Assembly (NCBI GenBank): GCA_946811185.2
Contig: OX328105.1
Coordinates: forward strand, 44,020,845-44,084,844
Direction: 5' to 3'
DNA length: 64,000 bases
Source: Hippopus hippopus
Taxonomy: Eukaryota; Mollusca; Bivalvia; Cardiida; Cardiidae
Part shown: piece by piece, positions 24,993 to 35,117 of the stretch
How the letters are laid out: each line of letters begins with the position of its first letter
Position numbering within the stretch: position 1 is the stretch's first letter
Made by a program: the position numbers and the translations under genes
The notes under the pieces: generated by a model
The model's input: the letters and a program-made list of their open reading frames with translations, nothing else
Told to the model about the DNA's origin: nothing
The model's database searches: none

Positions 24993-26780
24993 ATAGGTAA
25001 CTAGTGCATCTTGTGCTTTTGATTAATTATATAATCCAATTTAATCCTTAACCTGCTTAAAAAAAAAGTTAAATAAAACTTTCAGGCTGATGGTAAAAAC
25101 CTGAATATTGCTATTTCAAAGTTATATTTTTGAGAAAAATATTCTCTTATCGGATAGTACAGATCCAAGATCAGACTGTACAGTCTGTGCAGTCTGATCT
25201 TGATCTACATTGTCTGTCTGTCCGTTCGTCTGTCCGGACAGACATCTTTTAAAATCCTAGATGAAAATTGATGGAACTTCATACAAGTATTCTTTACGAA
25301 AGTCCACCGATAAAGATTTTTTTTTTTTTTTTCATTTGATGCCGTGTCATCGGAAAAGGGGGATTGATGTATATTTCCATTATGGACTGATATCTCTTTA
25401 ACTATTGGACAAAATTTTATGGAACTTCATATTCATCGTGTTTATCATAAGCCACAGACAATCATTATTTGTTTTTATCTAATGAAATGCTATGCTATGG
25501 AAAAAGGGGGCTTAATGGATAATTTCATTATGGACTAATAACAAAAAGGCCACGTGTACATGCAAAACACAATACCTCTTATATGTTTCTATCTAAAGAG
25601 GTCTTTTTAGGCAGGAGATATCATTTCAACGAAATAACCTGTTTTAAATCAAAAGTTAACAAACTGAAGTTTTTCATGATATTTCTTGTTTTGAGAAGTA
25701 TATAGTCAAGAGCGTCGGGTAAAGTCAATGAATTGAACTGAATCTGAATTAGACTGGATTGGATTTAGTAACCGGAATGAACCGATGGATTAGACAATTT
25801 TTCTTCAATCTTGTCAAAACCAACCAAGTTTTATATTTACCATAGCCACTTATTTCAAATTCGCTAGTCTGTCAGTACTTTCAGTACTTTGATTATTGAT
25901 TTGTACCGAAATGACTCGGCTGACTGCGCTGCAGTATGGCCGAAATGTTGTGTTTTCTTGGCGCCATTTGGTTTGTTTAATGGAGGCATTCTTAACTGAA
26001 CGAAGTTACTTTTTGTGCATTATAACACCGCATGTAGACTGAACGCCGTTGTTATTTCCCTATCATTCAATATTAAATCCTTTGACATGTTATATAATTG
26101 TTTGTCTTTCATAAAAACTTACAGCTGACAAAAGAAGTTTTCTTAACACTGTGGAACACATTCTTACTTGGTTGCAGTCAACGTATTTAAAAAGAAAAAA
26201 CAAACACGCTGTATCCAAGTAAAACATGTCAAGAACCGGGAAACATTACTAAAAGTTTTTTAAAAGGGCTGCAGATGATAAAGGCCAGAGCGCAGCCTTT
26301 TGACTTTCTGCGTGAAACAATTGAATTCTTTACTGATCGATCTACAGGTAATCAAATCCTCGCACACTGAGCCTCAATCTGAAGTGCCGGTTCTGTCGGG
26401 CATCGCCGATCTCCCATTATCTGAAGACTAGACAATTATTATCACTGCACATGATGCAAAACTCTACATCTCCAGGCATAATGTCCAAGCCTAGCCTTGT
26501 AACTTCCACAGATTATGAATCCCCTTGTATCATAATTATGATGACCGGAAAGCAGTTCTTCTAAAGTATTAACTCCGGCACCCATGGGTGTACCAAAGTG
26601 GTGTTAAAAAGGGCTATAAGCCTATATGTGCAAATGCTGTGAGATATTTGGCCATAGTTTTAGCAGTTAAAGTGTGACTGTTGAATTTGTTTCACTTATT
26701 AAATTGCTGCACATTTCTATTTATGTATGTACACTGCCATATATTTGTTTTTTTGATGTACCTTGAAAGTCAGTCAGATT
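24993..26780. other. No gene; truncated array-element fragment
   Basis: At about 25150-25555 lies a fragment with GTCTGTCTGTCCGTTCGTC, a GATCAGACTG and CAGTCTGATC inverted pair, and two degenerate repeats ending ATGGAAAAAGGGGGCTT, related to the array at 13.44-14.30 kb. It has no proper 3' end. The rest (25.56-26.78 kb) shows no recognisable exon or element. Confidence 0.4.
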
Positions 26781-28221
26781 TTTAGCTCCACTGGCCGAAG
26801 GCCAGCGGGCTTATGTCATGGCCTGTTGTCCGTCGTGCGTCCGTCCGTCCGTCCGTGCGTTAACTTTTTTTTAAAACGTCTTCTTCTCTGAAACTACCCA
26901 TCCAATTTTGATGAAACTTCACAGAAATGATCCTGCCATGGTCCTCTTCAGAATTTCTTGAAAGAATTTAATTCCTTCAAAAACTCTGGTTGCCATGGCA
27001 ACAAAACTGAAAAATTTTGAAAATCTTTGAAAATCTTCTTGTCTGAAACCATAAGGCCAAGGGCTACCAAATTTGGCATGTAGCTTTATCTAGTGGACCT
27101 CTACCAAGTTTCTTCAATTTATAGCCCTGGGGTCAAAATTGGCCCCGCCCCGGGGGTCACAAGTTATACATGGGCTTATTTAGGGAGAACTTTAAAATTC
27201 CTCTTCTACCTAGCCATAGGGCCTAGAGCTACCAAATTTGGCATGTAGCTTTATCTAGTGGACCTCTGCCAAGATTGTTCAAATTATAGCCCTGGGGTCA
27301 AATTAGGCCCTGCCCGGGGGTAACAAGTTTTACATGGGCTTATATAACAAGTTTTACATGGGCTTATATAGGGAGAACTTTAAAATTCTTCTTTGACCTA
27401 GCCATGGGGCCTAGGGCGACCAAATTTGGCATGTAGCTTTATCTAGTGGACCTGTACCAAGGGTGTCCAAATTATAGCCGAGGGTCAAATTTGACTTCGC
27501 TCCGGGGGGTAACATGTTTTACATGGGCGGGCTTATATAGGAAAATCTTTCGCATCTAGCTATAAGGGCTAGGGCTATCAAATTTTGCATTTAGCTTTAT
27601 CTAGGGGGTCTCTATCAAGGGTGCCCAAATTATAGCCCAGGGGGTCAAATGTAGCCCCACCCCAGGGGGTCACAAGTTCTACATGGTCTTATATAAGGAA
27701 ACTTTAATAATCTACTTGTACATAGCCATATTTAGGCCTAGGGCTACCAAATTTTGCATGTAACTTTATATAATGGGCCTCTACCAAGAGGGCCGAAATT
27801 TTAACTTTGGGGGTCAAGTTTGACTCCACACCAGGGGTCACAAGTTTTACATTGGCTTTTATAGTGAAAACTTGATAAACCTGTGTCATGGATCACATAT
27901 TTTACAGGGCCTTTTATTCAGCAAACTTGTTTTACATGACTTTTTATTGGGCAAGATTAAAAAATCTTTTTGTTTATAACCACACATTCTAGTTTCATAT
28001 TGTAGGTCTGGGGTCAAAATTGCCTTCATTCCAGGGATCACAAGTTTAACATGGGCTTCAAAATATTGTCACTTCAATTTAAACATTAATCAAGGGAAAT
28101 AACTCTTTTTATGAAAGATAAAGTTCGTTACTATTTACCTCCCTTGATTATCAAGCTGCAGTGATACATGATTGACTTAATAGCCAGTGGAGCGATACAG
28201 GGCCATCATGGCCTTCTTGTT
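26781..28221 (+). mobile_element. Helentron-like array element H4, copy a
   Basis: The 5' end TTTAGCTCCACTGGCC opens a hairpin (CTGGCCGAAGGCCAG) and is followed by GTCCGTCC repeats. About six tandem units of 160-180 bp follow (landmark AAATTTGGCATGTAGCTTTA). The 3' end has AGCCAGTGGAGCGA, complementary to the 5' terminus, then GGGCCATCATGGCC and CTTGTT. A local 26-bp duplication (ACAAGTTTTACATGGGCTTA) at about 27319-27370 is shared with copy b. It is non-coding. Confidence 0.75.
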
Positions 28222-28501
28222 TCCCAATTTGGCCAAAATAGCGCTTGAATTTCGCAAAATGAAAGGCTAAGGCCCCTTCCCAATTTTTGGAAAAAAAGCC
28301 CTGATTTTTAATTGTATTATGGTAATCCCCCAACCCCTTTTGGGTATAGTTAAGGCCCTTTAGGGAGCTTCTTAAAGAAACAAGTAGTATACAGCTTTGT
28401 GAGCTTGGATAGATTAGTTATTTCTGTGTGTGGATTTCTGTGGAAAATTAGCCTTGAAATAGCTCTGTGCCATATTATTTATGTATGGGTCATTTTATTG
28501 A
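28222..28501. other. Transposon right-end fragment
   Basis: 28222-28303 carries TTCCCAATTTGGCC words and ends GGAAAAAAAGCCCTG, the reverse of the CAGGGCTTTTTT end at 22811. Target duplications do not match, so the two ends are not shown to be partners. Confidence 0.4.
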
Positions 28502-28597
28502 TTAACCTCTTTCCAAATCTTTTTTTATTGACCCTGAGGAAATACAGTAGGCATTTGTAGGCAAGGAGAGAATGCCGGTTAAAGGCCTTTCTCCTTT
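28502..28597. mobile_element. Left half of a TTAA hairpin MITE
   Basis: It begins TTAACCTCTTTCCAAATC and runs into a degraded hairpin (about 28563-28597) that is cut by the next element. Matching right-arm sequence, TTTGTCATCTGTGAATGCTT, reappears at about 32775-32800, over 4 kb away. Confidence 0.5.
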
Positions 28598-29591
28598 TTA
28601 TGGCTCCCCCCCCGGTCGGGAGACACATTGTTTTCCTCGTGCGTCTATCCGTCTGTCTGTCCATCACGAATCATGCCCGCTCACTAACTCGAAAGGTTTT
28701 TGAGATAAATTTATAAAGCTTGACGTATTGGTAAAGCACTATCAGATGAAGTGTCATGCACAAGAACCATAACTCCGGCTTGCATATTTTTCGAGTTATT
28801 TCCCTTGATTATTTTCCGTCACAAATCATGTCCACTCTATAACTCGAAAACCTTTTCAGATATTTTCATAAAACTTCACACATTTGTAAAGCACCATCAG
28901 ACAAAGTGTCATGCACAAGAACCATAACTCTGGCTTGCATATTCTTCGGGTTATTTTCCCTTGATTATTTTCCGTTGCAAATCTTGTCCGCTCTATAACT
29001 CGAAAACCTTTCCAGATATTTTTTATAAAACTTCACACATTGGTAAAGCACCATCAGACGAAGTGTTATGCACAAGAACCATAACTCTGGCTTGGTAATA
29101 TTTCGAGTTATTTCCCTTTGATTATTTTCCGTCACAAATCTTGTCTGCTCTATAAATCGAAAACCTTTCCAGATATTTTTATAATACTTCACATATTTGT
29201 AAAGCTCCATCAGATAAAGTGTAATGCACAAGAACCATAACTCTGGTTTGGTAATATTTCGAGTTATTTCCCTTTGATTATTTTCCGTCAAAAATCGTTT
29301 CTGCTCCATAACTCCAAAACCTTTTTAGATATTTTCATAAAATTTCACACATTTGTAAAGCTCCATCAGACGAAGTGTCATGCACAAGAACCATAACACA
29401 GGCTTGCATATTTTTTGAGTTATTTCTCTGTTATTATTTTCCGTCTAAAATCTTGTCCGCTCTTTAACTGGGAAACCTTCTCACATATTTACACAAAACT
29501 TCATACATTTGTAAAGCACCATCAGATGATGTGTCCTGCACAAGAACGGTAATTCTGGCCTGCATATTTTTTGAGTTATTATTCCATGATT

Positions 29592-32395
29592 ATTAGCTCC
29601 ACTGGCCGAAGGCCAGCGGGCTTATGTCATGGCCTGTTGTCCGTCGTGCGTCCGTCCGTCAGTCCGTCCATCCGTCCGTCCGTCCGTTAACTTTTTTTTA
29701 AAATGTCTTCTTCTCTGAAACTACCCATCCAATTTTGATGAAACTTCACAGAAATGATCCTGCCATGGTCCTCTTCAGAATTTCTTGAAAGAATTTAATT
29801 CCTTCAAAAACTCTGGTTGCCATGGCAACAAAACTGAAAAATTTTGAAAATCTTCTTGTCTGAAACCGTAAGGCCAAGGGCTACCAAATTTGGCATGTAG
29901 CTTTATCTAGTGGACCTCTACCAAGTTTCTTCAATTTATAGCCCTGGGGTCAAAATTGGCCCCGCCCCGGGGGTTACAAGTTATACATGGGCTTATTTAG
30001 GGAGAACTTTAAAATTCCTCTTCTACCTAGCCATAGGGCCTAGAGCTACCAAATTTGGCATGTAGCTTTATCTAGTGGACCTCTGCCAAGATTGTTCAAA
30101 TTATAGCCCTGGGGTCAAATTAGGCCCTGCCCGGGGGTAACAAGTTTTACATGGGCTTATATAACAAGTTTTACATGGGCTTATATAGGGAGAACTTTAA
30201 AATTCTTCTTTGACCTAGCCATGGGGCCTAGGGCGACCAAATTTGGCATGTAGCTTTATCTAGTGGACCTGTACCAAGGGTGTCCAAATTATAGCCGAGG
30301 GTCAAATTTGACTTCGCTCCGGGGGGTAACATGTTTTACATGGGCGGGCTTATATAGGAAAATCTTTCGCATCTAGCTATAAGGGCTAGGGCTATCAAAT
30401 TTTGCATTTAGCTTTGTCTAGGGGGTCTCTATCAAGGGTGCCCAAATTATAGCCCAGGGGGTCAAATGTAGCCCCACCCCAGGGGGTCACAAGTTCTACA
30501 TGGTCTTATATAAGGAAACTTTAATAATCTACTTGTACATAGCCATATTTAGGCCTAGGGCTACCAAATTTTGCATGTAACTTTATATAATGGGCCTCTA
30601 CCAAGAGGGCCGAAATTTTAACTTTGGGGGTCAAGTTTGACTTCACACCAGGGGTCACAAGTTTTACATTGGCTTTTATAGTGAAAACTTGATAAACCTG
30701 TGTCATGGATCACATATTTTACAGGGCCTTTTATTCAGCAAACTTGTTTTACATGACTTTTTATTGGGCAAGATTAAAAAATCTTTTTGTTTATAACCAC
30801 ACATTCTAGTTTCATATTGTAGGTCTGGGGTCAAAATTGCCTTCATTCCAGGGATCGCAAGTTTAACATGGGCTTCAAAATATTGTCACTTCAATTTAAA
30901 CACTAATCAAGGGAAATAACTCTTTTTATGAAAGATAAAGTTCGTTACTATTTACCTCCCTTGATTATCAAGCTGCAGTGATACATGATTGATGCTAGAC
31001 AAGTTTTTTAGCTCCACTGGCCAAAGGCCAGCAGGCTTATGTTATGGCCCGTTGTCCGTTGTGCGTCCATCCGTATGTTAACTTTTTAGCTCATTTGAGC
31101 ACAACGTGCTCAAGGGGAGCTTTTAGCATTTGTTTCAACTCAATAAAAGAATTTTCAATCATACACCAAAACAAAAAATTATCCTCCACATATCTGACTG
31201 TGTTTACAAACTATGAAGTGTTCATATTAATACACCATGTCTACTGTTTGATGATGACTAGCTTAGAAAAAGTATTAATAAAATAAGTTTGAAAAAAAAT
31301 CTTAGTGATTTATTATGACAATTGTTAGCACACATGTAACTCATTACCAAACGATAATATTTTAGGCTTGTCTAAATCGAAAGCACTTGCAGACGACAAA
31401 ATAAAAGTGATTGAAAATTTGAAATTTGTTTTGTGAACAGTAGAAAACATTGTAAGAAAAGGAGAAAATGCTTTTCTAAAGCCTTCTTTCTCAGGGTCAT
31501 CAAAAGTAGTGATTGTCTGGTAATAAGTTAAAAAGATATATTTCAAACTGAGATTGATGTATATACTTGTTTTTTACTGGCACTGAAGGTCCGTCCGTCC
31601 ATCTGTCCGTGCGTGCATTAACTTTTATTTCAAACATCTCTGAAACTACTTATCCAATTTTGATGAAACTTCAAAGAAATGATCCTGCCATGGTCTTCTT
31701 CAGAATCCCATGACAGAATTTTATTCCTTCAAAAGCTCTGGTTGCCATGGCAACAAAACTGAAAAATATAGAAAATTTTCAAAAATCTTCTTCTCTGAAA
31801 CTGTAAGGCCTAGGGCTACCAAATTTGGCATGTAGCTGTATCTAGTGGGCCTCTACCAAGTTCCTTCAAATAATAGCCATGGGGTCTACCAAATTTTGCA
31901 TGTAGCTTTATCTAGTGGGCCTCTACAAGGAGGGCCCAAATTATAGTCCTTGACCCAAGTTTGTCCCCACACCACGGAACACAAGGTCACCAGTTTTACA
32001 TGGGCTTTTGTAATGAAAACTATCTTAAGTCATCATGTTACTAACCATTATAAAGACTAAGGCTATTAGATTTAGCCCTGTCTCATGGGTTTCATGTTTT
32101 ACAGGGCTTTTCATTGAGAAAAATTTGAAAATCTTCTTGTTTATAACATTCAAGAACTGAATTATTTGGTATGGAGCTTTATATTGTGGACCTCCACCAG
32201 GATTCAAATAATTATAACTTTGCGATCAAAATTGGCTTTGCCCATGGATCACAACTTTCTCGTAGGATTAGATAGAAAAATGTTTGCATGTCCTCGTGTT
32301 TGAAATCAATTTGCTGAATATTGTAATGTTTGGCTTGTAGTGTTTTTACTTAATAGCCAGTGGAGCGTTACAGGGCCATTATGGCCCTCTTGTTT
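29592..32395 (+). mobile_element. Nested H4 elements, copies b and c
   Basis: Copy b (29592 to about 30993) is nearly identical to 26781-28170, with about eight base differences seen, but loses its 3' end at GATACATGATTGA. About 15 bp later a second H4 5' end starts (31008-31085). It is broken by a TTTAGCTCATTTGAGCACAA end of the H1 type at about 31084 and a half MITE. H4 body resumes at about 31580 and finishes with AGCCAGTGGAGCG, GGGCCATTATGGCCC and CTTGTT near 32395. Several insertions are thus stacked here. Confidence 0.6.
31337..31531. mobile_element. TTAA MITE with half its hairpin deleted
   Basis: It has inverted family ends TAACTCATTACCAAACG (left) and TAATAAGTTAA (right, TTAA at 31528-31531). 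One arm (GAAAACATTGTAAGAAAAGG at about 31442) is intact while the partner arm is mostly missing. It lies within the H4 nest. Confidence 0.5.
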
Positions 32396-32726
32396 TCCCT
32401 CACCGATCATGTCCACTATATAACTCGAAAACCTTCTCAGATATTTTGATAAAAACTTCACATATTTGTAAAGCTCCATCAGACAAAGTGTCATGCACTA
32501 GAATCATAACTCTGGCCTGTATATTTTTGGAGTCATTTCCTTTCGATTATTTTCCTTACACATTTTACATACAATTTCGCGTATGCTCTATAACTCTAAA
32601 ACTGTTAGAAAAAAATGACCATATTTTCAGTTACATCTTGCCTGGGTCACATATCAATCCTTCTGACACTTCTGAGTGGGGGAAAAATCTCTTTTTTTTT
32701 TGTAGAAAAATAAATTCTAGTTTCTC

Positions 32727-32830
32727 AGAATGTTTTTTACCGTTTCAAAGACAGATCCCATCATCTGAGCCTCAATTTGTCATCTGTGAATGCTTCCACA
32801 TTGGATTAATTTTTTATCCCATTACCACAC
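32727..32830. mobile_element. Right half of the split MITE
   Basis: GAATGTTTTTTACC followed by TTTGTCATCTGTGAATGCTT matches the right-hand portion of the TTAA MITEs (ATGTTTTCTACC, then TTTGTCGTCTGCAAATGCTT). It is the likely continuation of 28502-28597. Confidence 0.4.
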
Positions 32831-32837
32831 AGTCAGG

Positions 32838-33125
32838 GACTGAGCCACGGTACCTCAGTCGGTAGCGTGCAGGGATTGAAAACAAGGGGTCCAGGGTTCG
32901 ATCCCTTGCTACAACCCCTGGCTCGGCCAATTTCTTTCCAAGGATTGATTATAGTCACTGTGATAGGATTCATTCTTCTCCCACTGCTGACCATTGTAAC
33001 CTTATAAATAACATTATTTATTAGGTTACACATATCGAGCAACGATTTTAAATTCAGATCGAGCGCCTGTGGGCTAAATAAAACAACAGAAACTGAGAAG
33101 CATAATAGGGCGGCAGATGAAAGCA
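32838..33125 (+). mobile_element. tRNA-derived SINE candidate
   Basis: TACCTCAGTCGGTAGCG at 32851-32867 resembles a tRNA A box and GGTTCGATCCC at 32895-32905 is a good B box, spaced as in an RNA polymerase III type 2 promoter. The tRNA arms do not fold well, so this is a tRNA-derived repeat rather than a working tRNA. The 3' body is unrecognised and the 3' boundary is only a guess; no target duplication was found. Confidence 0.5.
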
Positions 33126-34107
33126 AGTTTATTCAGAAACCCATAGCAAAAAACCGATTTAATAATAAATGGCTGTCCGGGTCTTGGTGGAGAAAGAGGC
33201 ATTTATGAAAACAATTAAGAGTTTTACAAGGTTTTCTGAATTTGTACCCTCATTTTTTTTTCTTGTACCTCCATTTTTCAATTGTAGGGGGTACAAAACC
33301 CCCAATCAAAAATTTTAGTGGGAACACTGACATTTCACCAAAATTATTAACTGAAATAAAATGATCGCAGATTTTTCCAGGTTGGTTTGTGACGAAAAAA
33401 TTGATTATAAAACCTTAATATCCCAAATTTGTTTTCATAATGCTTGAATGTGGAGAGAAATACGACTTTTTCCCATCAGCAGAATTTGTCTGAAAGTGAT
33501 CTAAAAATGGTGTCATTGGTTAGCTCGCTTCGATGAAAATTTCGTACATTTTCCTCCAAGTTTATAAAGGTTATAGCAATATGTACTCTATTTTTGCATC
33601 TCCTTTCTTCTTTTCTTTCCATCTTTGTTGGGGGGCATTATGTAGCAATATTGGAGCGACCTAGATGACTTTAGGGTGAATCGCTCATATCGCCCCTGTC
33701 CAGCATAAACACTGACCATTGGTGTCCATGTATTTGTTAACACTCGAAAGAAAGCGTTGAATACCAAATTGATGCTGGATTCCAGTGTTTTTCCATATTA
33801 TGCCGCGAGCGTGTTCGGATTATTCCGTGCAGTGAATGAATAGAAAGTAGGAAAACAGCCAGTTGGTGAGGTTTTTTCCGTGAATCTCAAAGGCGGATGT
33901 CTCATTATACAATGAAAGTATCATTCGTCTTCGTTGCCGATCTTTCGGTCTGGGATTGGGTCTATTAACTAAATCTTAGTACAGTACTTTTTATTACAGC
34001 AGGGAAAGTCTATTTCTTATGGGAAAATTTATTGCTTGAGGGAAAACTACATCTTTGGGGAAAAATTTGCTTAGGGGAAGATACCGACTATCATCGTCGC
34101 TTTCTTA
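33126..34107. other. No exon; transposon right end
   Basis: 33245-33330 is a reverse CAGTGTTCCCACTAAAATTT end with ACCCCC and GGGGGT blocks, the inverse of 7917-8015. The rest shows no recognisable exon, although it lies just upstream of the Ig exon and could be its intron. Confidence 0.4.
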
Positions 34108-34340
34108 GTGAAAAAAAACCACTGCCTGATGAAGAGGATGTTTGAAAGCAATATTGGGAAACGACAAAATGCTGGTAGAAAATGCTGGTTACTAACATTT
34201 TTTTCCTTTTCCAACAATGTTGTATACCTTTTCAATCAAGTATTCCACTATTTTGTACCAAATTTGTCATCTACAAATGCTTTTACTCTGGATAAGTATG
34301 AATTTGGTCTGTTAAGCATGGTGAATTTTTTAACATTTTG
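34108..34340. mobile_element. Degraded hairpin MITE in the intron before the Ig exon
   Basis: The hairpin remnant at about 34143-34222 contains GCTGGTTACTAACATTTTT; TCATCTACAAATGCTTTTACT follows as in the family's right part. The apparent upstream extension of the Ig reading frame runs through this MITE and is not protein. Confidence 0.55.
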
Positions 34341-34366
34341 CAGCCTAATTCCTTTTTTATTTTCAG

Positions 34367-34765
34367 TTGCACAGGTCAAAATGACTATTTCTCCATCTGA
34401 AGTTGTTTTGACATCATCTATACCGACGTCAACAACATTCACTTGTGGTTTTGACTCGGGAGCCTCTGTTGGAACTGTTTTCAGTATGCAAATTCTCCGC
34501 CAAAGGGAAACTGATACCAGCAAGACACTCCTTGCTGACCTTGGTAGCCAGGGAGCAGCTTTTGTTACAAGTGCACCAGCAGATATTACAAACCGTGCAA
34601 ACGTTTCTGGTCAAATTGAGGCAGGAAACAGTGTATTGGTTTTAACCTTTAGTACAGCAACATTGGCTTGTTCAGACAGAGGTCATTATTTCTGTTCTGC
34701 TTTATACCAGGATACTTCATCTAACAATCAGAATAATGAAACCCACCAGACACTTCAATTATATG
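34367..34765 (+). CDS. Immunoglobulin-domain exon of a larger gene
   Basis: A single internal exon of 399 nt: the acceptor TTTTTTATTTTCAG ends at 34366 and the donor G|GTAAGC begins at 34766. The open frame enters and leaves in phase 1, the 1-1 arrangement typical of Ig-domain exons. The 133-residue product has a first Cys in FTCGF (about residue 27) and a second in DRGHYFCSA (about residue 110), the classic D-x-G-x-Y-x-C strand-F motif. The spacing is long and V-like. The usual core Trp of strand C is absent; that region reads VFSMQILRQR. An extra Cys lies near residue 102. No signal peptide, membrane segment or neighbouring exon was found in the window, so the parent protein (receptor or secreted lectin-like immune protein) is undetermined. 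Confidence 0.85.
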
Positions 34766-35117
34766 GTAAGCAGCTTTATTTATCAATCATTAATCATGAA
34801 ATATATAGTGCCCATACAAACCAGTTACACGCTGGAGAAATACATGAAATGTATTCAAAGCTGTCATACACTTTTTCACATTGAGTTGAATTGTGTTTGA
34901 TTTGTTTTTCAAACAAGAAAATTCCAGCTCTGTCCATACTGAAAACATTTCTTGATTAAGAGTGTATCTCAAATGATGAAATTCATGTAAGAAATGTTTG
35001 AAAACATTATTGAAAAAAGAAGAAAATTTTGGATTCCAGCATTTCCTCATTTTCCCACAGTGTTCTGGGTTCGACATTGACATTTTTTCAACAAGACAAC
35101 AACAAAAAAATAGCCAT
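34766..35117. other. Intron start with decayed MITE
   Basis: Downstream of the Ig exon's donor, 34985-35060 carries a degraded TTAA-MITE hairpin (GAAAACATTATTG ... CCCACAGTGTT). A fragment GGGTTCGACATTGACATTTT follows at about 35067, an inverted-repeat end of the family whose opposite end is at 38036-38059. Confidence 0.45.

Larger units (their letters stand above)
28598..32720 (+). mobile_element. Helentron-like array element H5, interrupted
   Basis: The 5' end TGGCTCCCCCCCCGGTCGGG is followed by GTCTGTCTGTCC and then about six units of roughly 156 bp (landmark GAACCATAACTC at about 28766, 28920, 29077, 29233 and 29389). The array breaks at 29592, where H4 material enters, and resumes at about 32396-32560 with the same words (TAACTCGAAAACCTTCTCAG). 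The 3' end is weak, perhaps GAGTGGGGGAAAAATCTC near 32670-32690. The span includes the nested elements listed separately. Confidence 0.55.

Noticed and set aside
32838..32910. Functional tRNA gene
   Set aside because: Acceptor and anticodon arms do not pair properly; only the internal promoter boxes are preserved.
34108..34366. Upstream extension of the Ig reading frame with an apparent start Met
   Set aside because: It is a decayed MITE plus an intron ending in a polypyrimidine-AG acceptor; the exon starts at 34367.
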